Program-made: the position numbers and the translations under genes | Shown: in pieces, positions 18,092 through 26,301 of the stretch | Position numbering within the stretch: the stretch's first letter is position 1 | Layout of the letters: each line of letters begins with the position of its first letter | Notes under the pieces: generated by a model | Databases searched by the model: none | What the model was told of the DNA's origin: nothing | Seen by the model: only the letters and a program-made list of their open reading frames with translations | Origin: Bradyrhizobium vignae | Lineage (GTDB): Bacteria; Pseudomonadota; Alphaproteobacteria; Rhizobiales; Xanthobacteraceae | Direction of reading: 5' to 3' | Assembly: GCF_004114425.1 (NCBI RefSeq) | Contig: NZ_RDQF01000021.1 | Location: forward strand, 62,001-126,000 | Length of the DNA stretch: 64,000 nt

Positions 18092-18552
18092 GCGGAAGTC
18101 CTGCACAGTCGCTTGTCGATAAGAAGGGCAGCTTGAGCACCTGCAAAGAAGATCAAACTTACCACAAGCAAAACAAATGCCTCAGCCGGTTCACTCAGTG
18201 TTCTTCCAACAGAGCCAATCACCAGCGCCGAAAGCAAGCTTGCAACGAGAACGTTCCACCAGACAACGGAGCCTCGGATTTGCAGGAAGATTGCAACCAT
18301 CAAGGCCACAACGGCCGCGGGCAAGAACAAGCCTTTCACGGCAAACCAGCTGAATCCGATCAGGTCGCGCGAGACCGAAAAGCATCGAATGACACGACTA
18401 AGAAAACAACCTGATGCCGAAAACGCCAGCATTGCAAGATACCCGGCAAAAAGTGTTCCGCAGAAGACGACGACGAACATACGGCCGAGGCGCCGCAAAT
18501 GCTGGCGTGCCGCACCTTGACCCCACTCGGAGAGGCGCCGGCCGTTGTTCAC
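18088..18552 (-). CDS. unknown four-segment membrane protein inside the ruv operon
   Basis: A 154-residue protein I do not recognise. It has about four hydrophobic segments: near residues 24-46 ([20 protein letters not shown]), 65-88 (around [20 protein letters not shown]), 95-112 and 122-145 ([20 protein letters not shown]). The ends are basic. It begins with GTG inside the ruvA stop (GTGA) and ends in the ruvB start (ATGA), so it is translationally coupled to both. Its DNA (18100-18540) is noticeably less GC-rich than the ruv genes, with codons such as AGC, CTT and GTT more frequent, which suggests later insertion. No enzymatic motif is visible. Confidence 0.75.
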   Translation of the reverse strand: MNNGRRLSEWGQGAARQHLRRLGRMFVVVFCGTLFAGYLAMLAFSASGCFLSRVIRCFSVSRDLIGFSWFAVKGLFLPAAVVALMVAIFLQIRGSVVWWNVLVASLLSALVIGSVGRTLSEPAEAFVLLVVSLIFFAGAQAALLIDKRLCRTSA

Positions 18553-19166
18553 TTGGCCAGTTCCTTCAAACCCAATCGAATGAGCTGCGCCGTCTCGGCG
18601 CCCTCACCTGCGCTGCGCGAGGCCGATGCAATCGCGGCGGCGGCTTGCGGCTGGCCGTAGCCGAGATTGACCAGCGCGGAGATCGCATCCGCCACCGGGC
18701 GCGGCGCGCGCTGATCGTCGACGGCACCAGCGAGATGCACCACGGCCGGATCGACATTGGCGAAGGCCGGTGCCTTGTCCTTCAATTCGGTGACGATGCG
18801 CTCGGCGACCTTGGGGCCGACGCCGGGCGTGCGCGCCACCGCAGCCTTGTCGCGCAGTGCGATGGCGTTGGCGAGATCGGCAGGCGACAGCGTGCCGAGC
18901 ACCGCGAGCGCGACCTTGGCACCGACGCCCTGAACGGTCTGGAGCAGGCGAAACCATTCGCGCTCCTGGTCGGTGCGGAAGCCGAACAACTTGATCTGGT
19001 CCTCGCGGACATAGGTCTCGATCGACAGCACGGCGGCCTCACCCGACGACGGCAGATGCTGCAGCGTCCGCGACGAGCAGTGCACCTGATAGCCGACGCC
19101 GCCGACGTCGAGGATGACGAAGTCCTCGCCGTAGGAATCGATCAGGCCCTTGAGCTTGCCGATCAT
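18549..19166 (-). CDS. ruvA: Holliday junction DNA helicase subunit RuvA
   Basis: A 205-residue junction-binding subunit that targets RuvB. It starts [20 protein letters not shown] (OB fold), has the two helix-hairpin-helix motifs [20 protein letters not shown] and [18 protein letters not shown], and ends with the small C-terminal domain [19 protein letters not shown] that contacts RuvB. It overlaps the ruvC stop and the following membrane-protein start by four bases each. Confidence 0.97.
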   Translation of the reverse strand: MIGKLKGLIDSYGEDFVILDVGGVGYQVHCSSRTLQHLPSSGEAAVLSIETYVREDQIKLFGFRTDQEREWFRLLQTVQGVGAKVALAVLGTLSPADLANAIALRDKAAVARTPGVGPKVAERIVTELKDKAPAFANVDPAVVHLAGAVDDQRAPRPVADAISALVNLGYGQPQAAAAIASASRSAGEGAETAQLIRLGLKELAK

Positions 19167-19690
19167 ATCCCCACCACCTTCAGCCGGAGCGCGGTGCTCT
19201 GGCGGTGATGGGCGTGGGTGATGGCGATGGCGAGCGCGTCGGCCGCGTCGGCGGACGGCGGCTCGGCTTTCGGCAGCAAGATCTTCAGCATCATCGCGAT
19301 CTGTTGCTTGTCGGCGTGGCCGGCGCCGACCACCGTCTTCTTGACCTGGTTCGGCGCGTATTCGGCGACAGAGATGCCGAACATTGCGGGCGCCAGCATG
19401 GCGACGCCGCGGGCCTGACCGAGCTTCAGCGTCGCAACGCCGTCCTTGTTCACGAAGGTCTGCTCGACCGCGGCTTCCATCGGCTGGTGATCGGATAGAA
19501 CGGCCGCCAGCCCTTCATGGATCGCGAGCAGCCGACCCGACAGCGGCAGATTGTCCGGCGGTTCCACCGAGCCGCAGGCGACGTAGATCAGGCGATTGCC
19601 CTCGGCCTCGATCACGCCCCAGCCGGTGCGGCGCAGGCCGGGGTCGATGCCGATGATGCGAACGGGGCCACGAATCGGGAGCTCGGTCAT
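19163..19690 (-). CDS. ruvC: Holliday junction resolvase RuvC
   Basis: A 175-residue endonuclease that resolves four-way junctions. Active-site carboxylates are D16 ([13 protein letters not shown]), E76 ([11 protein letters not shown]), D148 and D151 ([16 protein letters not shown]), matching the spacing of the E. coli enzyme (final pair three residues apart). The ATG at 19690 was chosen because the protein then begins just before the first catalytic strand; the longer frame reads into a repeat region. First gene of the ruv run. Confidence 0.96.
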   Translation of the reverse strand: MTELPIRGPVRIIGIDPGLRRTGWGVIEAEGNRLIYVACGSVEPPDNLPLSGRLLAIHEGLAAVLSDHQPMEAAVEQTFVNKDGVATLKLGQARGVAMLAPAMFGISVAEYAPNQVKKTVVGAGHADKQQIAMMLKILLPKAEPPSADAADALAIAITHAHHRQSTALRLKVVGI

Positions 19691-19784
19691 GGGCCAGTGA
19701 TAGCGGCTGGCCGGACCGAGGGAAACAGAAACAGAACGGAAGTAAACAGGGGAAGTGGGGCAGGAGCTGCCACCACAGGGCATG

Positions 19785-19887
19785 CCGTCATACCCCGCGA
19801 AAGCGGGGTATCCAGTACGCCGCGGCTTGTCCGGATCTCGCAGGTGTCTCCGGAATACTGGGTCGCCCGGTCAAGCCAGGCGAGACA
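19785..19887. repeat. palindromic intergenic repeat, family B (copy 1)
   Basis: About 100 bp between yebC and ruvC. It begins with the stem GTCATACCCCGC-loop-GCGGGGTATCCAGTA, followed by GCCGCGGC and a degenerate mirror (AATACTGGGTCGCCCGG). The same layout, with CCAGTA and CCGCGGCG anchors, is at 31279-31417 and 42659-42758. Confidence 0.8.
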
Positions 19888-19907
19888 GTGGAATTCGGAG
19901 CTGGCTA

Positions 19908-20654
19908 TCAGCCACCCATCTTCGCCATCAGCGCGTCCGACACCTCGAAATTGGCGTAGACGTTCTGGACGTCGTCGTGCTCGTTGAGCAGGTCCATCAG
20001 CTTGAGCAGCTTCTCGCCGGTTTCGTCGTCGACCGTAACAGTGTTCTGCGGCTTCCAGATCAGCGCGGCCTTGCGCGGCTCGCCGAACTTGGCTTCCAGC
20101 GCCTTGGCGACGTCGCGATAGTTTTCAGTCGAGGCGTAGATCTCGTGGCCGCCCTCGCCGGAAACCACGTCATCTGCGCCGGCCTCGATCGCGGCGTCCA
20201 GCACCGCGTCGTCGGAGGCGACGCTGCGGTCGTATTCGATGATGCCGGTGCGGTCGAACATGAAGGACACCGAGCCGGTCTCGCCGAGATTGCCGCCGGA
20301 CTTGGTGAAGAAGGAGCGGATGTCGGAGGCGGCGCGGTTGCGGTTGTCTGTGAGCGCCTCGACGATGACGGCGACGCCGCCGGGGCCGTAACCCTCGTAG
20401 CGGATCTCGTCATAGTTCTCGCCCTCGCTGCCGATCGCCTTCTTGATGGCACGCTCGATATTGTCCTTCGGCATGTTCTCCTGGCGCGCCGCGATCACGG
20501 CGGCACGCAGGCGCGGGTTCATGGCGGGGTCGGGCGTACCCAATTTGGCGGCGACGGTGATTTCCCGCGCCAGCTTGCCGAAGATCTTCGACTTCTGGGC
20601 ATCCTGCCGCCCCTTGCGGTGCATGATGTTCTTGAATTGGGAATGTCCGGCCAT
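19908..20654 (-). CDS. yebC: YebC/PmpR family (TACO1-like) protein
   Basis: A 248-residue cytoplasmic protein. The family opening [20 protein letters not shown] and the blocks [12 protein letters not shown] and [22 protein letters not shown] are fully conserved. Members act as DNA-binding regulators (PmpR) or, as shown for several, as translation factors that relieve ribosome pausing. Its placement ahead of ruvC on the same strand is a widespread gene order, with a repeat of family B in the gap. Confidence 0.96.
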   Translation of the reverse strand: MAGHSQFKNIMHRKGRQDAQKSKIFGKLAREITVAAKLGTPDPAMNPRLRAAVIAARQENMPKDNIERAIKKAIGSEGENYDEIRYEGYGPGGVAVIVEALTDNRNRAASDIRSFFTKSGGNLGETGSVSFMFDRTGIIEYDRSVASDDAVLDAAIEAGADDVVSGEGGHEIYASTENYRDVAKALEAKFGEPRKAALIWKPQNTVTVDDETGEKLLKLMDLLNEHDDVQNVYANFEVSDALMAKMGG

Positions 20655-20873
20655 GCGTGGTCTCTTAAGGAATCGTCAGCCAAGGGTGAGCGTGGGAAGC
20701 GCGGCCTTATAGGCTGCCAACCCACCGGAATCAAAGGGCTCTGGTTGTCTCAAGGTAGCACTGTAGAGGTAGCCGCCGTAATGGTTCGTGCCTAAAGATC
20801 GGGCATCGTTAACCCTGATTTCATTCCGGCCTGCAAAAATAGCCTCCGCCCGTTCCCCGACAAGAGAGACGTG

Positions 20874-22622
20874 ATGGCGTTCGGACTATTTCGGAGGCGT
20901 CTGCCTGACATCGCTGCGCCCGTGGCAGCTCCGCAGGCCGCGCAGCCGGTGGCCCATTCCGAGCCCGCCCCGGCCAGCGAGGGCGATTCCGCCAGGGAAA
21001 TCCTGGAACTGCTGGAACTCGAGCTCGGCGCCATGATTCGCCAGCTCGAGCGCGCCGCCAATTCCGTGGCCGGCGGCGCCGAGGCGACCGCCGCGACGCT
21101 CGCCGCCATTCGCGCCCGCACCGACGCCCTTACCGGCCGCACCAATGCGGCGCAGTCGACCGCCTCCACCTTCGCCCATGCCGCCGACAAGTTCACCCAG
21201 TCCGCGCAGGGCATCGGCGCGCAGGTCCGCGAAGCCGGCATCCTCGCCGACGAGGCCAGCGCCGCGGCGCAGGAAGCCCGCGCCAACGTCGATCGCTTGC
21301 GCGAATCCTCCGCCGCCATCGGCAATGTCGTCAATCTGATCGCGCAGATCGCGCGGCAGACCACGCTGCTCGCGCTCAACTCGACGATCGAGGCCGCGCG
21401 CGCCGGCGACGCCGGCAGGGGTTTTGCGGTCGTCGCCACCGAGGTCAAGGCGCTCGCAGTGCAGACGCAAGGCGCCACGGAAGAGATCACCCGGAAGATC
21501 GACGCGCTGCAGCGCGACGCCGCCGGCTCTGCGGATGCCGTGCATCGCATTTCGCAGGCGATCGAGGCGATCCGCCCGGTGTTCGACACCGTCAACGGCG
21601 CGGTCGCCGAGCAGACTGCCACCACGAGCGAAGTCTCCGGCAACGCCGCCAGCGCCTCGGAGTTCATCATCTCGGTCGGCGAGAGCGCGGCCGAGATCGA
21701 TGCCGCGACCAAGGCAGCCGAGACCCATGGCGAGAGCGTCGCCAGTGCCGGCAAGGCCGTCACCACATTTGCTCGGAAGCTGAAATCGCGCTGCGCCGTG
21801 CTGCTGCGTCAGAGCGAGCACGACCACCGCCGCAAGAGCGAGCGGCTGCCCTGTCACCTCAAGTTCGAGACCACGCGTGGCGTGATGCCGGTCTATGAGA
21901 TCGCGATGGAAGGCGTACTCATCGGCGGCCCGGACGCAGGCGGGCTTGCACCGCAAGCGATGATCGAAGGCAGCCTCGAAGACATCGGCGCCTGCCGCCT
22001 GCGCGTGGTCGCACAATCCAGCGCCGGCGCCCGCGCGCAATTCGTCGGTCCCAACGCCTCGCTCAACGAGAAGATCGAGGATAAGCTCTGGTCGATCCAT
22101 GAGGAGAATACGGAGTTCGTCACCCGTGCCATGGAGGCGGGCAATGCGCTGACGAAAATATTCGAGCAGGCGGTTGCGCGCGGCGAGGTCAAGATGGAGG
22201 ACCTCTTCGACACCGACTATGTGGAGATCGCCGGCACCAATCCGCAGCAATACCGCACGAAATATCTCGACTGGGCCGACCGCGCGCTGCCGCCGTTTCA
22301 GGACGCCTTCCTCGCCAAGGACCCGCGCATGGCGTTCTGCGCCATGGTCGACCGCAACGGCTTCCTGCCGGTGCACAACAAGATCTATTCGCATCCGCAG
22401 CGGCCGGGCGACATCGCCTGGAACACCGCCAACAGCCGCAACCGGCGCATCTTCAACGATCCGGCGGGGTTGGCTGCGGCGCACAACCAGCGCTCGTACC
22501 TGGTCCAGAGCTACGCCCGCGACATGGGCAACGGGAGCACGGTCATGATGCGCGAGATCGACGTGCCGATCCGCGTCAAGGGACGGCACTGGGGCGGATT
22601 CCGCACGGCTTACAAGCTGTAG
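20874..22622 (+). CDS. soluble methyl-accepting chemotaxis-type receptor
   Basis: A 582-residue receptor without any membrane segment, so it senses inside the cell. After a Pro/Ala-rich head the signalling helices run from about residue 40 to 300, with the conserved hairpin tip region [20 protein letters not shown] and [28 protein letters not shown] middle segment ([16 protein letters not shown], then [12 protein letters not shown]) resembles a degenerate PilZ domain. The last 180 residues (from [20 protein letters not shown] to [11 protein letters not shown]) form an extra sensor-like domain. The ATG at 20874 follows AAGAGAGAC; a GTG three bases earlier is also possible. No che genes are nearby. 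Confidence 0.9.
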   Translation: MAFGLFRRRLPDIAAPVAAPQAAQPVAHSEPAPASEGDSAREILELLELELGAMIRQLERAANSVAGGAEATAATLAAIRARTDALTGRTNAAQSTASTFAHAADKFTQSAQGIGAQVREAGILADEASAAAQEARANVDRLRESSAAIGNVVNLIAQIARQTTLLALNSTIEAARAGDAGRGFAVVATEVKALAVQTQGATEEITRKIDALQRDAAGSADAVHRISQAIEAIRPVFDTVNGAVAEQTATTSEVSGNAASASEFIISVGESAAEIDAATKAAETHGESVASAGKAVTTFARKLKSRCAVLLRQSEHDHRRKSERLPCHLKFETTRGVMPVYEIAMEGVLIGGPDAGGLAPQAMIEGSLEDIGACRLRVVAQSSAGARAQFVGPNASLNEKIEDKLWSIHEENTEFVTRAMEAGNALTKIFEQAVARGEVKMEDLFDTDYVEIAGTNPQQYRTKYLDWADRALPPFQDAFLAKDPRMAFCAMVDRNGFLPVHNKIYSHPQRPGDIAWNTANSRNRRIFNDPAGLAAAHNQRSYLVQSYARDMGNGSTVMMREIDVPIRVKGRHWGGFRTAYKL

Positions 22623-22894
22623 TGCCCGCTCTCCTGCACCGGTCTACTTCAACACAGTTGCTCCTGGGCAGGCACTGGGGCGCCTTCCGGATGGGTTTCC
22701 GGCAGGGCTGACGGGCGCTCCTGCGGCCCATGAATCAAAAACCTGAAAAACAACCCCATGCACAGTAGCCGGGGTGTGCGAAATCAATGGCTTATGCAGG
22801 CAAGCCGTGGCGCGCTTTGACTTGTCGGGCAAAACAGGGGCATAATGCTATTATTCCGAAGTTGCCACCTCGGGCGTCTCGATAGTGTCCCAAG
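22623..22894. other. intergenic stretch without recognised gene
   Basis: About 270 bp between the receptor gene and the DUF5131 remnant. It is lower in GC than the flanking genes. No open frame with family similarity, RNA gene or clear terminator was seen. Confidence 0.4.
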
Positions 22895-23088
22895 CGGCAT
22901 CTCATCGAAGGTGCGCCCCCGATACTGCCCTGCCAGTACGGTTCTTGCGAACGCCGCCCCATTGTTTGAAAAAAATGCCGCGCCGCTTCGCGACACGCGC
23001 TCTCGATCTCACGGACCCACTCCTCCGCCATTGGTCGGGAACGTGGTCCACTTTCACCTCGAACGATTGCCCATTGGATGCCCGTCAC
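22895..23088 (-). pseudogene. remnant of a DUF5131 (phage Gp37/Gp68-type) gene
   Basis: Reading the minus strand from 23088 gives GIQWAIVRGESGPRSRPM and AEEWVREIESACREAARHFF, which matches the C-terminal signature of DUF5131 proteins (family pattern: IDWVIVGGESGPGARPM, then a WVRD-type block, FFFKQWGG, GRTxDEMP). A run of seven T (22969-22975) breaks the frame; the next frame continues FKQWGGVRKNRTGR. A second shift at a run of five G (22916-22920) leads into GRTFDEMP. The N-terminal two thirds of the gene, including the expected cysteine-rich start, is missing. Two homopolymer frameshifts plus a truncation make it a pseudogene. Family assignment is from memory of the motif. Confidence 0.65.
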
Positions 23089-23197
23089 AAATCTCGGCGA
23101 TATCGCTGGTCTCGAATGCGGCGTTGATGCGTTCCGCAATCGCTTGGCGGTTCGTTCGAGATGATCTGATAGATCGCTTCGCAATCTTTTCGGACAT
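23054..23197 (-). CDS. 47-residue ORF, antitoxin-like head fused to DUF5131 remnant
   Basis: Open frame MSEKIAKRSIRSSRTNRQAI continuing AERINAAFETSDIAEICDGH and ending soon after. The first 40 residues resemble the start of small helix-turn-helix antitoxin-like regulators (pattern AIAxxINxAFETxDxxEICxAIG). Where that family continues with its DNA-binding helices, the sequence instead runs out of frame into the DUF5131 remnant, at about 23088-23075. This looks like a deletion junction joining two genes. It is probably not functional. The similarity is a recollection of the family pattern and would need a profile search. Confidence 0.35.
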   Translation of the reverse strand: MSEKIAKRSIRSSRTNRQAIAERINAAFETSDIAEICDGHPMGNRSR

Positions 23198-23205
23198 CCG
23201 CATGC

Positions 23206-23235
23206 AACAAAAAGGCCGGGCAAACCTGCCCGGCC
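23206..23235 (-). terminator. Rho-independent terminator after the outer-membrane protein gene
   Basis: On the minus strand a nine-base-pair stem GGCCGGGCA/TGCCCGGCC with a four-base loop is followed directly by a run of five T. It lies about 30 bp after the stop of the outer-membrane protein gene at 23267. Confidence 0.88.
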
Positions 23236-23266
23236 CATCATGCTGGAAAAAGCGTCGAGAAGAGGG

Positions 23267-24028
23267 TCAGTATTTGGCCGCGACCGGAGGATAGCCGTAG
23301 CCGCCGAAGCGGTAGTTAAACCGCACAGTGACCATATCCACGTCCTGGCTAATCCGATCGTTGAGTACGGCCGCAAGGCGCGGATCGGCGACGGAGAAGG
23401 AGTTATTGGCGTGTCCCATCCACAGATGGTCGTATTCAAGACCGACCGACCAGTTCGGTGCGAAACCATACTCCCAGCCGACACCCAGGGCGCCGCCCCA
23501 GCGCGTGTTATCTGCCGAGACCAGCCCGATCCCGGTGGTGTTGTCGAAGATTGTAAAGCGGTTTCTGGTCACGGCCGCGCCGCCCTTCACGTAGAACAGT
23601 GAGGCGTTCCATGCCCAACCGAGTTGGCCCGTGAAGAGGCCGATGGCATCGGTCTTCACCGTGGTTGAAAGCGTCGGGTTGAACAGGCTGACACGGGTGT
23701 TGCTGAGGTCGGCCCAATCGCCCTGTGCCTCCAATCCGAACACAAACTGATTGGTCTGCCAGCGATATCCGATCTGCCCGCCGACAACCCCTCCGGAACG
23801 GTCACGGCAACCGCTTGCGACTGTTCCTGCGAGCGTGACGAAATCCACGCAATTGTGGCTTTGGCCCCACCCGCCGTTGGCGCCGATGTAGAAACCGGTC
23901 CAATCATAGATCGGCGCGACCGGGGGCGGCGCCTTGACGTAAGGTTTAGCAGCCAGATCAGCCGCCGACGCGGGCGCGGCCATGCCCACGGCCAGCAAGG
24001 CCACGGTGCTCAGCAAAAACTTCTTCAT
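23267..24028 (-). CDS. outer-membrane beta-barrel protein (Omp31/porin-like family)
   Basis: A 253-residue protein with a Sec signal (MKKFLLSTVALLAVGMAAPA, cleavage near ASA-ADL). The mature start AKPYVKAPPPVAPIYDWTGF, then YIGANGGWG is the hallmark of the Omp25/Omp31-type eight-strand barrels of Rhizobiales, and the C-terminus VRFNYRFGGYGYPPVAAKY has the alternating aromatic pattern of a last strand. The ATG at 24028 was chosen because GGAG lies eight bases upstream; an ATG six bases earlier is too close to it. It ends in a strong terminator, so it is probably monocistronic. Bradyrhizobial genomes carry many paralogues. Confidence 0.92.
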   Translation of the reverse strand: MKKFLLSTVALLAVGMAAPASAADLAAKPYVKAPPPVAPIYDWTGFYIGANGGWGQSHNCVDFVTLAGTVASGCRDRSGGVVGGQIGYRWQTNQFVFGLEAQGDWADLSNTRVSLFNPTLSTTVKTDAIGLFTGQLGWAWNASLFYVKGGAAVTRNRFTIFDNTTGIGLVSADNTRWGGALGVGWEYGFAPNWSVGLEYDHLWMGHANNSFSVADPRLAAVLNDRISQDVDMVTVRFNYRFGGYGYPPVAAKY

Positions 24029-24316
24029 TGTCATTGCTCCATCCCGTCGTTTCGGTCTGAAACGACCGCGAGTTACTTGTTGCGGCATTCCGACCTGAAC
24101 GTAGCTGATTTGATGAGCATGCGATGTATCGGGGCGGCAACACTCGAAGTTTCGATTTTGGCCAGCGCGCGGTTTACGGGAGGTACGATTATGCGCCTTC
24201 CAGTTGTGGCAGAAGTGCTGACCAATCGGATACACTGAGCCCTTCTGTTTTCAGTATGATTGTTGGCAAACGCAGAGACCGACAGGCTTGTTGTCGGCAC
24301 TCAAGATGAGCGAGCC

Positions 24317-24420
24317 TAAAGCGCGATGGGATCAGGATGAATCACCATCGCGCTTCAGGTTATTGTTTGAGCATGATCTTTTCGGAAAACCGCTGCACGC
24401 TTTTCCGGATCATGCTTTAG
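24317..24420. repeat. RPE-like palindromic repeat, family F (copy 1)
   Basis: Two linked palindromes. The first has AAAGCGCGATGG/CCATCGCGCTT arms around a GATCAGGATGAATCA loop. The second has GCATGATC/GATCATGC outer arms with CGGAAAA/TTTTCCG inner arms. The second half recurs at 32870-32913. It matches my memory of the Rhizobium palindromic element class of repeats. Confidence 0.8.
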
Positions 24421-24787
24421 GGCCTTCGGTGCCCAGATTTGGCTCGCACCGGCACTGTTGTCGAAGTCGGCCTTCGCACAACAGGCATTACAGTGCTGTT
24501 CGATGGCGCCACAAGACCAACTGTCCTGCACCGAAATCATATAGCTCCTTTCTCGGAGTAGACTTCCGGTCTGCGCTCCACTTCGGACATGTCCCTGCTG
24601 CGCCCAAACGGTCGCGATGGGCACAGATCCGGAGTTCCGAAACGGCTTTGCCATGGGCTGGCGAACGCTTCGGCTTCGCCAAACCCTGGGGATGTCGGCC
24701 TTGCACAAAAGCAGACATCGCCGCTGCTGCCGTATAATGGGCGGAGCACACGCGGCTATTTAAGCCTGAGCATCGAACTACTTTGCT
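24421..24787. other. intergenic stretch with short palindromes, no recognised gene
   Basis: About 370 bp. It contains a perfect ten-base palindrome GGACATGTCC (24586-24595) and an inverted repeat GATGTC/GACATC with GC pairs inside (24691-24719). Several overlapping short open frames exist on both strands but none resembles a known protein. They look like the spurious reading frames commonly produced by bradyrhizobial intergenic repeats. Confidence 0.45.
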
Positions 24788-25315
24788 TCAGTCCTCGTTC
24801 TCCTGAAACTGCGCACGGCGCCGATCTACGACGTTGCTCATATCGTGGATTACAAAGATCGCGAGCGCCGCCATGCGCCGCCTCTGTTCTTGGCTAAGCG
24901 TACCGTAGAGTGGCTGCCACGCCTCGGCGAGCTTATCCAAATCGGCTGAACGTTGAGCCAATGCTTGCGAGCGTTGTTGCAAAAAGGCGATGGGGTCACG
25001 ATTGCGCATGAGTTCGACACGGCTATCGTTGGCCGCTCTACCCACTGTTTCCTGGATTTTTGCAATACGGGCTCTCCGATCCTCCGCATTGGCACGAATG
25101 GCGCTCTCTACGGGCGGCCAAAGCTTTTCCTGGTCAGGTGTCAACTGCAACGCGGCCTTCACCAGATCAACCCTCATATCCGTAAGTGTATTCTGGTCGG
25201 TTGCATTTAACCGTTCCGGTATCGCAGGAGAGGAGGTTTGCGAGGATTGTGCGTTGGCAATCGAGGAGGCAGCAAGGAAGAGCGCGGTTGTTCCGATCAC
25301 TACTGTCTTCAACAT
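24788..25315 (-). CDS. periplasmic LTxxQ-motif (Spy/CpxP-like) protein
   Basis: A 175-residue exported protein. The signal peptide MLKTVVIGTTALFLAASSIA is followed by NAQ. The mature protein is helical and charged, with the motif LTPDQEKLW at about residues 57-65 and a second copy-like LSQEQRRRMAAL near residue 140, as in Spy/CpxP-type chaperones and their DUF-level relatives. GGGAG lies seven bases before the ATG. A FixK/FNR-type palindrome at 25384-25397 is centred about 75 bp upstream of the start codon, so expression under low oxygen is plausible. The chaperone role is inferred from the motif only. Confidence 0.85.
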   Translation of the reverse strand: MLKTVVIGTTALFLAASSIANAQSSQTSSPAIPERLNATDQNTLTDMRVDLVKAALQLTPDQEKLWPPVESAIRANAEDRRARIAKIQETVGRAANDSRVELMRNRDPIAFLQQRSQALAQRSADLDKLAEAWQPLYGTLSQEQRRRMAALAIFVIHDMSNVVDRRRAQFQENED

Positions 25316-25383
25316 GGCAATCTCCCAGGTAGGTTACGCCCCCAGGCTCCGTCGCAGAAATGATCACGCACTGCGAGGTCGCT

Positions 25384-25397
25384 TTGAGCTATATCAA
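25384..25397. promoter_or_regulatory. FixK/FNR-type binding site
   Basis: The palindrome TTGAGCTATATCAA fits the FixK2/FNR pattern TTGA-N6-TCAA perfectly in both half sites. Its centre is 75 bp upstream of the start codon of the LTxxQ protein gene (minus strand), which would place a transcription start at -41.5 spacing around 25349. It is about 430 bp from the plus-strand molybdenum hydroxylase genes, so control of those is less likely. Confidence 0.55.
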
Positions 25398-25822
25398 AGG
25401 ATCGAGCAGGTTTGACGGCGACCGCCGCTGTTCAGCGAGCGCAACCGTCCAACTTCCAGCTCTTTGCTTTCAACTTGCTGGAAGTGCCTCAAGGGGGCCC
25501 AAGGGGAGAGGGCACAGCAATGGGCCGCCCGACTTTCCCAATCGCACGATTTTCGTCATCGCATGATTTTGCGCATTCGCACGACGATCTGCGGCGTTAG
25601 ACCACGCAAAGCGACGAAAATGCATCGAAATATGACGTTTATCATATCAAATAGCCTGGAATAGGCGCAGCGGTCGCCGCACAAATTCGTGAATGTCATG
25701 GTCTGCCGCTTCGACCGCCCAAATATGCATTGCTGCGAATTTGGAAGCTTCATCGCGTCGCATCGATATGATTAGGGTCACGCGCAAATCGCCGACGCCG
25801 TAAGCGCTCGTCGAGCAAGGGG
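25398..25822. other. AT-richer intergenic region upstream of the molybdenum hydroxylase genes
   Basis: About 425 bp without a recognisable gene. The segment 25550-25780 is clearly richer in A and T (for example around GACGTTTATCATATCAAAT) and probably holds the promoter of the downstream operon. No terminator, tRNA or structured RNA was recognised. Confidence 0.4.
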
Positions 25823-25828
25823 ATGCAC

Positions 25829-26293
25829 ATGGCAACAACACTCTCTATCAACGGCGAAACGAAATCGTTCGACGCGCCACCCGACATGCCGCTGCTGTGG
25901 GTGCTGCGCGACATCCTCGGCATGACCGGCACCAAGTTCGGCTGCGGCATCGCGCAATGCGGCGCCTGCACGGTGCATATCGACGGCAAGGCGGTGCGCT
26001 CCTGCGTGTTGCCGGTGAGCGCGGTCGAGAACCGCAATGTGACCACCATCGAGCATGTCGGCAGCACGCCGGCGGGCGCGAAGGTGCAGAAGGCCTGGCT
26101 CGAGGCCGAAGTGATCCAGTGCGGTTACTGCCAGTCAGGCCAGATCATGGCGGCCGCGGCGCTGCTGGCGGCAACGCCGAATCCTGACGATTCCGATATC
26201 GACGCCGCGATGGCCGGCAACATCTGCCGCTGCGGCACCTATGTGCGCATCCGCGAGGCCATCAAGCAGGCCGCCAACGGCCGCCAGTCCTGA
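25829..26293 (+). CDS. 2Fe-2S subunit of a molybdenum hydroxylase (IorA-like)
   Basis: A 154-residue electron-transfer subunit. The plant-type cluster is bound by C39, C44, C47 and C59 ([20 protein letters not shown]). The second cluster, proximal to the molybdenum, is bound by [10 protein letters not shown] and [10 protein letters not shown] in the C-terminal half. The start at 25829 was chosen because AAGGGG is six bases upstream; an in-frame ATG at 25823 lies directly against that site. It has no signal peptide and would be carried out of the cell with the Tat-tagged large subunit. First gene of a three-gene operon. Confidence 0.93.
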   Translation: MATTLSINGETKSFDAPPDMPLLWVLRDILGMTGTKFGCGIAQCGACTVHIDGKAVRSCVLPVSAVENRNVTTIEHVGSTPAGAKVQKAWLEAEVIQCGYCQSGQIMAAAALLAATPNPDDSDIDAAMAGNICRCGTYVRIREAIKQAANGRQS

Positions 26294-26301
26294 GGTTCGC
26301 C

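Noticed and set aside
24355-24708. 117-residue minus-strand ORF in the gap before the LTxxQ gene
   Set aside because: Its translation covers an RPE-like repeat and short dyads and looks like the spurious repeat-derived frames common in bradyrhizobia.
22623-25828. Intact prophage or integrative element
   Set aside because: No integrase, transposase, attachment repeats or structural genes were found. Only the DUF5131 remnant and composition hint at past transfer.
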